Part shown: one piece after another, positions 18,801 to 27,329 of the stretch
Layout of the letters: each line of letters opens with the position of its first letter
Numbering within the stretch: the stretch's first letter is position 1
Source of the DNA: Antedon mediterranea
Taxonomy: Eukaryota > Echinodermata > Crinoidea > Comatulida > Antedonidae
Length of the DNA: 64,000 bases
NCBI RefSeq assembly: GCF_964355755.1
Contig: NC_092679.1
Location: forward strand, 15,612,932-15,676,931
Reading direction: 5' to 3'
Program-made: the position numbers and the translations under genes
The notes under the pieces: model-generated
Told to the model about the DNA's origin: nothing
The model's database searches: none
The model's input: only the letters and a program-made list of their open reading frames with translations

Positions 18801-20930
18801 TGCTTGAAAAATCTGTTGCGACCAAACATTCAAATATCACAGAAGCGTTGCAGTCCTCAAATTGTGTGGTTTTATGTCTCGGTCCAGAGATTATCAAATC
18901 ACCGGCGGCTTCGTTTCTACTTCAACAAGCTAAAGAGGGTGGTAAACCTGTTATTCCTGTTTGTCTTAACAACATAGCTTGGCCACCAGAGGGCGATGTT
19001 GGCAATCGTTTAAAGCAGTTGACAGCTCATAAGATTGGTAAGATAATTTAATTAAAATTATGATGTTATAATGTTTCTGGCAATCATATCTATGTGGAAA
19101 CCAGGAGCTAGAAGAAACGATGAAATAAATTAAATAAATGAAGGCTAAGCAAAATGTAGAGAACATGCTGTTTAATATTTCAGCCCATATTGATGATACA
19201 GATATCTCAAAATTTAGGAAAATAATTTGAAAAGTATGGACGTTATCGTTTGAATCAAATTGTATGAACGCTAGTGTTAATTCTTTGATCATGGCCATTA
19301 ATCGCCATGTTCTTGATGTGTCAAGAATGCATACAGTGGAATTATTTCTTGCATTGACTTTACATACATATTTTGTCTGTTACCCTTTACAATGATTTCT
19401 TGGATTAATCTTCTTTCTTTCGATATGGATATATTACGTAACATCATGGTATTCAGAAATAAAAAGATGAATGACTGAGTAATGAATAAACAAGCAAGTA
19501 ATATACTATTCAACAAGAGGTACCTACTCCTGTGTTGAGTCATTGGTTTTCTCTTAGGCTATTTGCCAAATTTGTAATAAATAGATAAATAAAGTTGAAA
19601 TAAAAATATTTTGATGAATAGATAATGTAATTAGCTAATAATCAACGTTAATGTCAACAAAATACATCAACTATTTATTAAGTTATGAACAATAAAGTGC
19701 ATCACTATAAAATGGCGGCCATTTTTGCCGCCATCTTGGATTTCAAGGTGGCCGCAGTAAATTTGCAACGGCACACCTCGTGATTATTGAATTTGTGTCT
19801 AAGGATATTAGCTAACAAAAAAAGTTGGTGTGCTGAGTGTGTAGAAACATGGCAATGGGAGCTCTCTAAACAAGCTATTGGACCTCCGCTTATTCTTTGC
19901 ATATTATAATACTGTCACATCTATAAAATAGAGAAACTGGTCAGAGGAAGAAGAATTCAGAAAAACAGCAACAGGGGATTGAAAAACTGGGTCAAGAGAG
20001 ATGGAAAGAAACCATAATGAATTTTTGCATTTTCTTTTTTTAATTTACAGATATTTCAGAAGAGCATTATGAGTGGAGTATTGAACAAATTGGTAAATTA
20101 GCTGAAAATCTTAATGGCAAGGGGTTCAATGGGCAAGAGATAGTTGTTAAAGAGGGAGAAGCAGCAAAGATATTTTACACAGATGCACAGGTTAGTAACT
20201 AGCAACATGAGTCATAGTGCATAAAATACTTCTCAATTATCAACATTCTATTGACCAGGTGTCATAAGAAATGCCGATTGGTTTGTGAGATAACACACTT
20301 GATCACATGCTCATAGATATGAGCATGTGATCATTATGCTGTGTTGCTCTACTAGTCTTTTGATGATAATTGCTGTACTGCATATTCCTGAAATGTACAA
20401 TGATTTGGTACAATTTAGAACACCTCTCTACTTTTGTAGAATCAAGTAATGCACAAGACTGTAGCCATGAGTCATTTTTCTTTTTAAAAAAGGGGCAAGT
20501 GCAAGCGTAAGCAACAAAAAATAAATGTAGGTCTAGTCTAGTAGAAGGAAGTAATTTGTCTGCTGGATAAGTATAGTATATATAGTATATATAAAAGTTA
20601 GTAATTAGCACTCTCACTGATGGTCTCTGTTTGAAAAGGGCACTTTCGAGGCCTACGAATCCCCTAGCTACAGACAGCTACAGCACAGACAAGTGTTGAA
20701 CCCATGCTTTACACATGTTAGTTAATAGGTTATTGAATGATTTCTTTTAATTCTAGACGGGTGATGAAACTGAAAACAAACCCAGTGACCCTCAAGCTTT
20801 TAAACGAGCAGTAGAAGAAGCAGATCGAATGAACAATTCATTTGGAAATTCAAAGGCAATGGATGAACCACCAATTGCATACGAAAGGAGGCAAGGAAAA
20901 CCAAAATCAAAGGCATGTTGTATATTGTGA
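10455..20930 (+). CDS. Four-SPRY, TIR-like, CaaX-terminated protein (novel architecture)
   Basis: Seventeen exons join in one frame: 10455-10623, 11393-11578, 11716-11912, 12743-12857, 13202-13372, 14508-14711, 14901-15002, 15420-15629, 15778-15930, 16477-16676, 17363-17486, 17683-18111, 18296-18412, 18530-18668, 18772-19037, 20051-20190 and 20757-20930. The product is 1031 residues. SPRY-like modules lie at about 15-170, 190-360, 410-560 and 580-770. Hallmarks are GDVIGLG, VVVYFTRNGEVLF and PSGGFYPTIGL in module 2, and GDTIGFG and PVGGFYPSITL in module 4. A TIR-like fold spans about 815-965, and the chain ends in a basic stretch plus CCIL, a prenylation (CaaX) box. SPRY domains usually bind protein partners, TIR domains signal or cleave NAD, and the CaaX box suggests attachment to the inner face of a membrane. 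I know no characterised protein with this order; function is therefore open. The start is supported by an upstream in-frame TAG. Confidence 0.85.
10640..10730 (+). mobile_element. SINE-like fragment in SPRY-TIR intron 1
   Basis: The stretch GGTACTGTAGCTTGGAGGC followed by CAAGGTCCTAAGTTCAAATT resembles the A-box and B-box spacing of the SINE at 7552. It is decayed and has no clear ends. Confidence 0.35.
12134..12627. mobile_element. MITE family B, copy 1 (intron 3 of SPRY-TIR gene)
   Basis: This is an approximately 490-bp element with inverted ends. The left end is AGGGGTTTCGCAATCTTACG followed by AATACGATAACG. The right end is TTATCGTATTCGTAAGGTTG followed by CGAAACCTCCCT. It has no coding capacity. 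The copy at 13496-13983 is the same element in the opposite orientation. Confidence 0.75.
13202..15002 (+). CDS. SPRY-TIR gene exons 5-7: second SPRY-like module
   Basis: This is the best-preserved SPRY module. Exon 5 gives YYEITLCNMGEG, IGLTSAY and GYSAVDGAIM. Exon 6 (14508-14711) gives GDVIGLGLLF, VVVYFTRNGEVLF and PSGGFYPTIGL, the classic SPRY core in the expected order. Exon 7 (14901-15002) continues the last strand (SVVRVNM) and an acidic linker. The intron between exons 5 and 6 falls just before the GDVIGLG strand, as the exon 2/3 intron does in module 1. Confidence 0.85.
13496..13983. mobile_element. MITE family B, copy 2, inverted relative to copy 1 (intron 5)
   Basis: It starts AGGGAGTTTTCGCAACCTTA and ends ATTCGTAATATTGCGAAAAC followed by TCCC. 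Shared internal landmarks with copy 1 in reverse complement include GAATCAGGAATGATTCATGA and CAAAGCGAGTGAGG. Length and content match copy 1 closely. Confidence 0.75.
14130..14252. mobile_element. MITE family A, copy 5 (intron 5 of SPRY-TIR gene)
   Basis: It contains CGATGTGCCCATATATGGAC, then GATGATGTCATATCACTACC, and ends TTTGATAGTGTAAACAGAGC. The left inverted end is truncated. Confidence 0.65.
14290..14433. mobile_element. pogo/Tigger-like MITE (intron 5 of SPRY-TIR gene)
   Basis: The left end is ATAGTCAACTCTCCCAATAT and then CGGACACTCTGAAAAC. The right end is AAACCAGACATATTTGGAGA followed by GTTGACCGTAT, its approximate inverse. The GTCAACTCTC...CGGACA style of terminus is typical of pogo-like elements of the Tc1/mariner superfamily. 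A related half copy lies at about 22205-22330. Confidence 0.5.
15040..15365. repeat. Degenerate minisatellite GCATGATGGTAGTGCTAT (intron 7)
   Basis: Units of about 18-22 bp (GCATGATGGTAGTGCTATAG and variants) repeat irregularly through this part of SPRY-TIR intron 7. Open frames crossing it are repeat artefacts. Confidence 0.6.
15420..16676 (+). CDS. SPRY-TIR gene exons 8-10: third SPRY-like module
   Basis: Exon 8 supplies a linker (VLEMPKPHDVTHEEG) and the first strands (SFTIEITDAG). Exon 9 gives SIISMGVSRSRQ and GYYSEGQIVQ. Exon 10 gives GDIIGCCVEYF, VLRFTNNGQLVGKAI and LFPCLGF. Its splice junctions fall at the same places as in module 1 (after DAG/ELG, before GDII/GDNV and after PSFNQ/PQFDC), so it is the duplicated partner of module 1. 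The GGFYP motif is weakened to TDLFP. Confidence 0.8.
15640..15745 (+). mobile_element. SINE-like fragment in intron 8
   Basis: It contains CAAAGTTCTGGGTTCGAATC, with a near-perfect B box (GGTTCGAATC), followed by a T-rich tail with GTTTCTTCTCAAATTTGAAG. It resembles the fragment at 7840-7965. Confidence 0.45.
16312..16439. mobile_element. MITE family A, copy 6 (intron 9 of SPRY-TIR gene)
   Basis: It begins AAAGCTCTGTCTGCACTAGT. The interior has TTTGACAAAAAAATGTGTGG and CATGTCCATATATGGTCACA, and it ends GTTTAATAGTGCAGAGAGAG. The palindromic layout is as in the other copies. Confidence 0.65.
16735..16800 (-). mobile_element. SINE-like fragment in intron 10, minus strand
   Basis: CCTGAATGGGATTCGAACCC is the reverse complement of a tRNA B box (GGGTTCGAATCCC). 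Only the head part is recognisable, and there is no complete tRNA. Confidence 0.4.
17363..18412 (+). CDS. SPRY-TIR gene exons 11-13: fourth SPRY-like module
   Basis: Exon 11 (17363-17486) is a linker plus first strand, ASLSNWVMSPKLSINGF, homologous to exon 4. Exon 12 (17683-18111) encodes nearly the whole module: WKYFEVKVDSG, GDTIGFGVLY, VMVYCCINGRVVFH and PVGGFYPSITL. Exon 13 (18296-18412) has RMTINHM and a linker ending KKSQ. Exon 12 corresponds to exons 5 plus 6 of module 2 without an intron between them. Including exon 11 is necessary because exon 10 ends in phase 0 and exon 12 needs phase 1. Confidence 0.85.
18530..20190 (+). CDS. SPRY-TIR gene exons 14-16: TIR-like domain
   Basis: Exon 14 has a basic RRRRVAESVTRPENHL stretch and the first strand KVHVYVHCDEP. 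Exon 15 continues with LDTLGFQTSMLEKSVA, then SNITEALQSSNCVVLCLGPE and then GGKPVIPVCLNNIAWPP. This is the helix-strand order and wording of TIR domains: I-x-AL-x-SxxVVxxLxP, then GKPVIPV. Exon 16 gives the last helix and a linker. The position where NAD-cleaving TIRs carry a glutamate (the C-x-x-E region) reads SFLLQQA here, so the catalytic Glu appears to be missing. The assignment is by eye, so a related flavodoxin-like fold cannot be excluded. Confidence 0.7.
20301..20332. repeat. Perfect 14-bp hairpin
   Basis: GATCACATGCTCAT and its exact complement flank the four-base loop AGAT, within intron 16 of the SPRY-TIR gene. It may be the relic of a small inverted-repeat element, and no function is implied. 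Confidence 0.7.
20757..20930 (+). CDS. SPRY-TIR gene last exon: tail with CaaX box
   Basis: The final exon encodes 57 residues that are polar and probably disordered. It ends with a basic run (YERRQGKPKSKA) followed by CCIL and a TGA. C-C-I-L fits the CaaX consensus, and leucine at the last position favours geranylgeranyl transfer. The preceding lysines and arginines would reinforce membrane binding, as in small GTPases. The exon is in phase with exon 16 (phase 0), and the acceptor (TTAATTCTAG) is strong. Confidence 0.85.
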   Translation, partial: TGDETENKPSDPQAFKRAVEEADRMNNSFGNSKAMDEPPIAYERRQGKPKSKACCIL

Positions 20931-20989
20931 TGTCTGTACCACACTCTTCCACCTTGTTTAAGTACTGTATTAGAAATATTGTTTGTAAG

Positions 20990-21156
20990 AAGAGTGGTAA
21001 CGGTAATCGGAAAACTGCATAGCTTGTCCCACATAGAATTTGTATCTGTTTTGAGTGGAAATCGCCCGTCCGCTCCGTGCTTTGTGTAAATGGTCATAAG
21101 GAATAGAATAGATTCTATAATTTTATTACTGTTACCGCTCGCCTGTGTAAATAAGA
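20990..21156. mobile_element. MITE family E, short copy 1
   Basis: It starts with GGTAACGGTAATCGGAAAAC and ends TTACTGTTACCGCTCGCCTG followed by TGTAAATAAG. Both match the ends of the longer element at 42271-42892. The interior CGTCCGCTCCGTGCTTTGTG is also shared. Confidence 0.6.
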
Positions 21157-22204
21157 ATTACTAACATTTTGCAATGTGGTTGAATCAAGATAATAGTGTA
21201 GCATTTTTTTACCATTAGTTAGTATACAAAAAATGGATATTTATGAGTGAAATGGTACAAATAATTTCATGAGGTGAAAGATGAAATTCCATTTCCACGT
21301 GATGACAGCAAAAAGTACTATTAAACGATGTGACCAACAATCATTCAACAAAATGACAGGAATTTATTTAGGTGTTATATAATATGACTTGGTTATTATT
21401 GCATAATTCAGAAATAAAATAATTAATGTTTATGACTTGAATCATGGAGAAAGAATGAAGAGAATATTTTCATAAGTTGAAAGATTGACTGTACTATTCA
21501 ATGAGGGATATAGGATAGTTAATCTTTTAACTAATGCAATATTCTTTCCATTCATTCTTTATTTGCTACACAAAATTCGCAAAATGTTTAGAAAAAGCTG
21601 GATGTGCAATAGAGCCTTTAAATAGAATGCGGTAGAACGGATAAATTGGGTACACTGTGTATTTTATTATATAATATAAACTGAAAATATAAAGAAATAT
21701 ATCAAATGTGTGTAATTTCTGTATATATTAATTTATAATTACCTTATGATCACCGCTATCTTTCTTACGTTAAACAGTAGTTCTTCCAAAAGAAGTCTCA
21801 AAATAGATTTTACAATGTAGTAATAAATTTTGATCATAAAGACACTATCATGAATAGATTATACGCTATACATAAATAATGTTTAGTTCATTTAATCTTC
21901 ATTAATTATGAAATTGCAAAAAAAGGGAAAGAGAATACTAACCACAACATGTAAAATGAATCTTGGTCATCATTTCATAAATAATTTTACTCTATGTGTA
22001 GCAGTCTACCATAGAGTTACTATTAAACAAAGAGAGTCAACTAAACGATAATGAGATGATGCAAACAAGGCAAGAGATCATTTCGTTTATTTCGTCTTTT
22101 ATAAATAATAAAAAATCACAAGGTACAGAGCACTTTAGGGGGTAGACGGGATTGTCAAAAAGTGAAACAAAACACTATCGAGTGACTCTCCTCAAAGGGA
22201 TGGG

Positions 22205-22330
22205 CATATATCTATGTATACCGGACACCTTTTGGCTGGTCTAACATGTCTGGTTTTCCAGAAAGTCTGGTATTCGGAATGTGTTTTTAATGGTAAAAAT
22301 GAATTTAAGAAAAGTCTGGTTTTAGATGAG
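22205..22330. mobile_element. pogo-like MITE fragment, copy 2
   Basis: GTCTGGTTTTCCAGAAAGTC, TGTGTTTTTAATGGTAAAAA and TACCGGACACC match the element at 14290-14433 in reverse complement. One end is incomplete. Confidence 0.45.
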
Positions 22331-25300
22331 TTTCTGTATATAATATTTAATTTAAAGAAAACACAAATCATAACACATTTTTCCAATCCAATTTGGTCAA
22401 TCAAATCCTCATCATTCATACTATCATAAATGTAAACAGATTTCCCAAACAATGTTTATAACATATAACAAAAAAGTGCCGTAATGAGTTCTATATTCAT
22501 GCACCATAATTACAAATATCGAATATGAATTTGTACCAGCTGCTAAATTGAATTAATTTTGAGTACAGTTAATTGACTTGAATAGACTACTTACGGCAAC
22601 ACTTTAGCCTGCTTTCAGACAGTAGTGTAGACATAAGAAAACAAAGTCCAAATTGTATGAGAAAATTGCAACATAGAATTTATGGCTTGTGTTATCAAAT
22701 ATTATTTTGAAAGGAGTTGTATCTTGTTTTTATTGATCATTATATCTATTAAACTATTTATAATGTTCAAATGTGATTTATTCTGAATGTAATCACTAAT
22801 TTGTTATTATGAGAGTGTAGATATTGCAGTACTAAGAGAAAGTGGGCCTAGAATTAATTTACAGACACAGGCACATAGGCACCAGTTTTTGGCAGGACAC
22901 TGAATAATACTATAGGATCTTTCTAGCACACCAATTAATACTACTGTATAACATGCCTCAACAAGAATATTATTTACAAAATATCTAAAAACTGCCATAT
23001 TAGTATTTATTTAGGAGAGGGTTCATGGACTATATTATCATTATATGCAGTAGTATTAGTAATAATATTACTAGTTAAAATCAATATTTTATTAATTAAA
23101 TATTTTTTGTAATTAATACAAAGTTAAATTATGAAAAAAGGGTAATTTTAATATAGAAAAGTGATGTAACTTAACATTTTCGTGTAAATATTATTTCTTA
23201 TGTGACTGAGTGTGTTGTTTGTATTGTATTTCTACCTCAATTAAGTTAGTTTTTTTTTTTTTAAATGTCTTTCATTTATTAGTTATTTACTAGATTGTAA
23301 TATAATACGATAAATCATTATAATCGTCAAACAAATTCTATAGCAGTGAGTTAAAATCGAAATGCTGCAAATATATACTGTTCAAAATTGTACCAATTAT
23401 ATTTATGTGTGATGTTCTTATTGATCCAATTATATTTTTTACTTTTTTCTTTATTTTTTATCAAATCAGGAAAAAAGAACATCACCTATTAATACATTAT
23501 TATTATAAATAAATTTTTAATATTAATTAACATTTCTGTTCATTTTAAGTTGATAACTTTCATTAGTTTTGTTTTATAAACAATTATAATCATTTGTTAA
23601 ATATTTTATTTTAAACCCAAATTAGTTTACAATCCAAGAAATGAAGTAGTATGAACGGTATTTTTGTTCAATGTGCATTACATGTGAACAATCTAAATTC
23701 ATGTACCTCGTAGTTGTTTTTCTTTTTTAATGTTCATTTTCTTCTTTTATAGTATTTATATTGTGTATGCATGTTTCATATTGGAGCAGATTAGAGCAAA
23801 GGCTGCTACACACTTAGCACAATAACAATCGACGATAAAATAGATAAACGTACATTTTTCTTACAGAAATTAGAACAGTTTACATTCTAAAGAACACAAC
23901 ACATTTTTTTTTCAAAATTCAATAAATGACGTCATAATAAATACATCGTATCGTCACGTTCTTACTGATCAACTAATCATGTCAATTCAAGTTTTTTTTA
24001 GATAGTAAATAATATTGTATATATTATTTCTAATGCGTGCAGTTGGTACCTTGTTGATAATATTGAAAACAATACTGTTGTTTATTATATAATTATTTGT
24101 ATAAATAAAAATAAATGGATACATAGGGATAGGGATTTTAATTGTTAACTAAAATTGTTCAAGAAACATATCAACATGTAATGTTCGACGGGAATTGGAT
24201 AAATCAATCATTATTATAATATAACTAATAACGATTTGACGATGGTTATTCATGAATTTGTAAAATAAGCCTTAAAAATGATAATTATTGTTGCGCTCGA
24301 CGTGAATTGGATAAACCAATCATATTAGACCATAATCTTGTAATGAATTTGAATGAATAGCTATTCATGAATTTGTAAAAATATAGGCCTACTATCGAGA
24401 ACGAAATTAAACGTGTGCATAAATAATGCGTTGTAGTCTGCTATACTGTATTTAGTTAGTCCGAGTGTTGGATATAGAAGAAAAAATAATTTATACATCA
24501 TTAGTTCATGGATAAAGTTTTATTTTATTGTAATTTTGGACCAGGTTCCGACATACTGTTTTATAACTCGCACATCACAAAATGTTTTTCTTCATCTTTC
24601 GGGCATCTGCCTTCATTCTCCGACCTTATGATTATATTTTTTAATTCGTTTACATATTTGTATTTTCTTATCATTTTTTGTCAGAGTTTGTAAATTAAAT
24701 TGTATGAAATGAAGGGGAAGAAACATTAATGGGACAATAGAGTAGCCCTATCGAGCCTACTTTAGATAAAATATCATTCAGGTCAATCATCAAATTTGTT
24801 TCTGCAAAACAATGGTGATGAGTAAAGCGTAAATACTATATTTATTTTATGTGTTTTAACTAATTGATATATTGTATTGTAGGCCTATGCCTATTTCGAT
24901 CGAACGAATCCGTCATCAAACTAATGTAGGCCTACGATTAGTATTATTCGTCAGGGATCTACCGTAACATCTTTAAACACGTATTTTAACTCGCTTTAAA
25001 GATATCTTGACTGTAATTAATTCATATTGGTTTGAAGGTACGATTACCCTGAGCCAGGCAGCCTTATGTCATCTGATCTGATTTAATTAATGACTTTTAC
25101 TATATCAATTTCAGTGAATTAATTTACTTCTAAATAGTATTACGGATTCGGCATTAAATGTCGCGGTTGATTGCAATTTTAACTATCGTACGTATAATTA
25201 AACTGCACTACATTGTCACGTCCTTGCCGGGTTAACGCGATTTGTTTTGTGTTGTTAAGTTTAGTGTCAACATAAGGTTGTTTGATACAACAAATAGACT

Positions 25301-25633
25301 CACCGCAGCCGTGCAATATTTACCAAGTTATTGATTGTTATGATTCCGACTGGAATAGACGTGATTTTCAGATTGTATTAACCGGTAGAAACCGTATAAG
25401 TACAATCAATTACGCGGTTAAAGTTAGTTGTCAAGAGAGGGATGCATTTAGGCATTTATTACCTCTTTACTCATTCCTATCATAATTAGACCTCATAAGT
25501 ACCGTAATTAAAATGATTATTAATTCGTGTTTTTCTATTTTAACTATATTTAAAAGTAAAAATAGAATTCTTTGGAAAGTTGTTCAAATTTACTACCGGT
25601 AGGCCAAGCATCGGTTGTCCTGTTACAGCACGT

Positions 25634-25754
25634 TTAGTCACATTCACTGTTTACTAAATCAAACGTCTTCATTTACCCCTAACACCCGGGGGGTAAACTT
25701 TAAATTGTGGTTGGTTTGTTAATAGGTTTTAAATAAACACAGTGAATGTGAAGA
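25634..25754. repeat. Small foldback element
   Basis: TCACATTCACTGTTTACT at the left and TAAACACAGTGAATGTGA at the right are near-perfect inverses about 120 bp apart. The centre is GC-rich (ACACCCGGGGGGTAAAC). It is MITE-like. Confidence 0.5.
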
Positions 25755-25904
25755 TCGATGGTCTATGACAAGAGGTAAATAACACCTAGATGACAATGTG
25801 TTCTCACATTTTGTTATATTGTCACCATATTTATTTACTGTTAGTAACATATCCAGGGTATCAAACAACGGGTGGAAGTTCAGAAAACAACACTCAAGTT
25901 AAGA

Positions 25905-26292
25905 CCGGGAGAAGCGGGATTAATGGACGGAGTATAGGAGGGATTGGAATAATTGACGGATCGAGAGGAGGGCTGGAATGGTGGAGATGAGGGGTTGGAA
26001 TGGTGGACAGGGAGGGGTTGAAATGGTGGACAGGGAGGGTTGAAATGGTGGACAGGGAGGGTTGGAATAGTGGAGGAGCCAGAATAATGGGAGTAGCGGG
26101 GAGAGGATGGAATAATGGACAGATCGAGAGGAGGGTTGGAATGGTGGAGATGAAGGGTTGGAACGGTGGAAAGGAGGGATTGGAATGGTGGAGAGGGAGG
26201 AGCGGGCATGGTGGAAGGGGCGGGCACGGTGGAAGGGAGGAGCGGGAATGTTGGACAGAGAGGAACGTGAATGGTGGAAGGGAGGAGCGGTT
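25905..26292. repeat. Polypurine minisatellite (GGTTGGAATGGTGGA family)
   Basis: A strongly strand-biased G/A/T-rich array uses units of about 24-27 bp built on GGGTTGGAATGGTGGACAGG and GAGGAGGGTTGGAATGG. Both strands give long overlapping open frames; the minus-strand ones are proline/serine/histidine-rich. These follow from the repeat and are not genes. Confidence 0.75.
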
Positions 26293-27329
26293 TGACTGAA
26301 TCGCCAAGGTATGATAATTTGATAAATGAATTCAATCAAGCTAAAATTATTTTTATTCATTTGTTAAAACATTCTACAAAGTTCGAGCGACCTTTATCTC
26401 TCAATAAATGTAAGCCTACAGAAAATACACATTTCCAACTAATTATTTACGTAACAAAAAACCCTCGCCGGCATTGACCAAAGTAAACTATCCATACAAA
26501 AAAGAATGTATTAGGCCTAATTTCAGCCATTGTGGCAATTTCAAAAGCTTCACTGAATTGTTTGCCGTGTGGTTTCCGAAATGTATTGTTTCGCAAATAT
26601 CTGTGTATATACATGACGTTGTCGCATTCCTATTTTTACGTTTTCTGCGACACTGCATTTATATTAGGCTGGGTTTTTGTAATCTCAACGTAGGCTATAG
26701 ACTGTCTATGACGAATATCCACAACGATTCCATAGACCTAACTCGTCATCTTTGCACAATCTGGGATTCATGCCCGGTGTTTACGCTTCCTGATTATTGG
26801 ATCCAAGCTTAATATATGAAACATTGGTATTATAAATAAAATCATAACTAACCTTGTCGTATTAACTTTTACTACCCTGTGTGTATGTCGAAAGTTATTA
26901 TTTATACCTTTGTTTCTTTTTCTTGTCTTTCTGTTAGAACTGCGGATATTCAATCCATTTAAAATGCACACCTGTAACAGTCTAATTTGAATAAAACGCA
27001 AGTGAACGTTACAGCATTGAAAACGTACCCAACAAAAAAACGCACCATTTTGTTAAACAGTTCGTATAATTTTAGGTAGTACTGTATTTTAAAAATAAAT
27101 TACCGAGTCTAGGATGCTGTAATTAATAAACAAAATTCACAACATATTTTCTAGAGCATAGTGTCATTTCATAAACATTTACAAACTGACGTCAAAGGGA
27201 CATAACGTAGAATACGAACTTTAGACAATGATTGTTGAGGAACGATGAGAAACCCGTATGCTATCTCTTCCACGTCCGTATATATCTGACGGACTGATAC
27301 CATAATTACGGCAACCGACGTAACAAACG

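Larger units (their letters stand above)
20931..27329. other. Intergenic region between SPRY-TIR and the CXorf65-like gene
   Basis: This is mostly AT-rich sequence without a recognisable gene. It probably begins with the SPRY-TIR 3' UTR, and a candidate AATAAA lies at 21413-21418. It holds a MITE family E copy (about 20990-21156), a pogo-like half element (about 22205-22330), a small foldback (25634-25754) and a polypurine minisatellite (about 25905-26292). The 112-residue open frame at 26474-26812 has no domain I recognise and no splice or neighbour support. Confidence 0.5.

Noticed and set aside
25880-26360. Three long proline/serine/histidine-rich open frames on the minus strand
   Set aside because: They lie entirely in the polypurine minisatellite, all three frames are open, and composition simply mirrors the repeat.
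26474-26812. 112-residue open frame on the plus strand
   Set aside because: No recognisable domain, no splice signals in a gene-like arrangement, and its length is not exceptional for this window.
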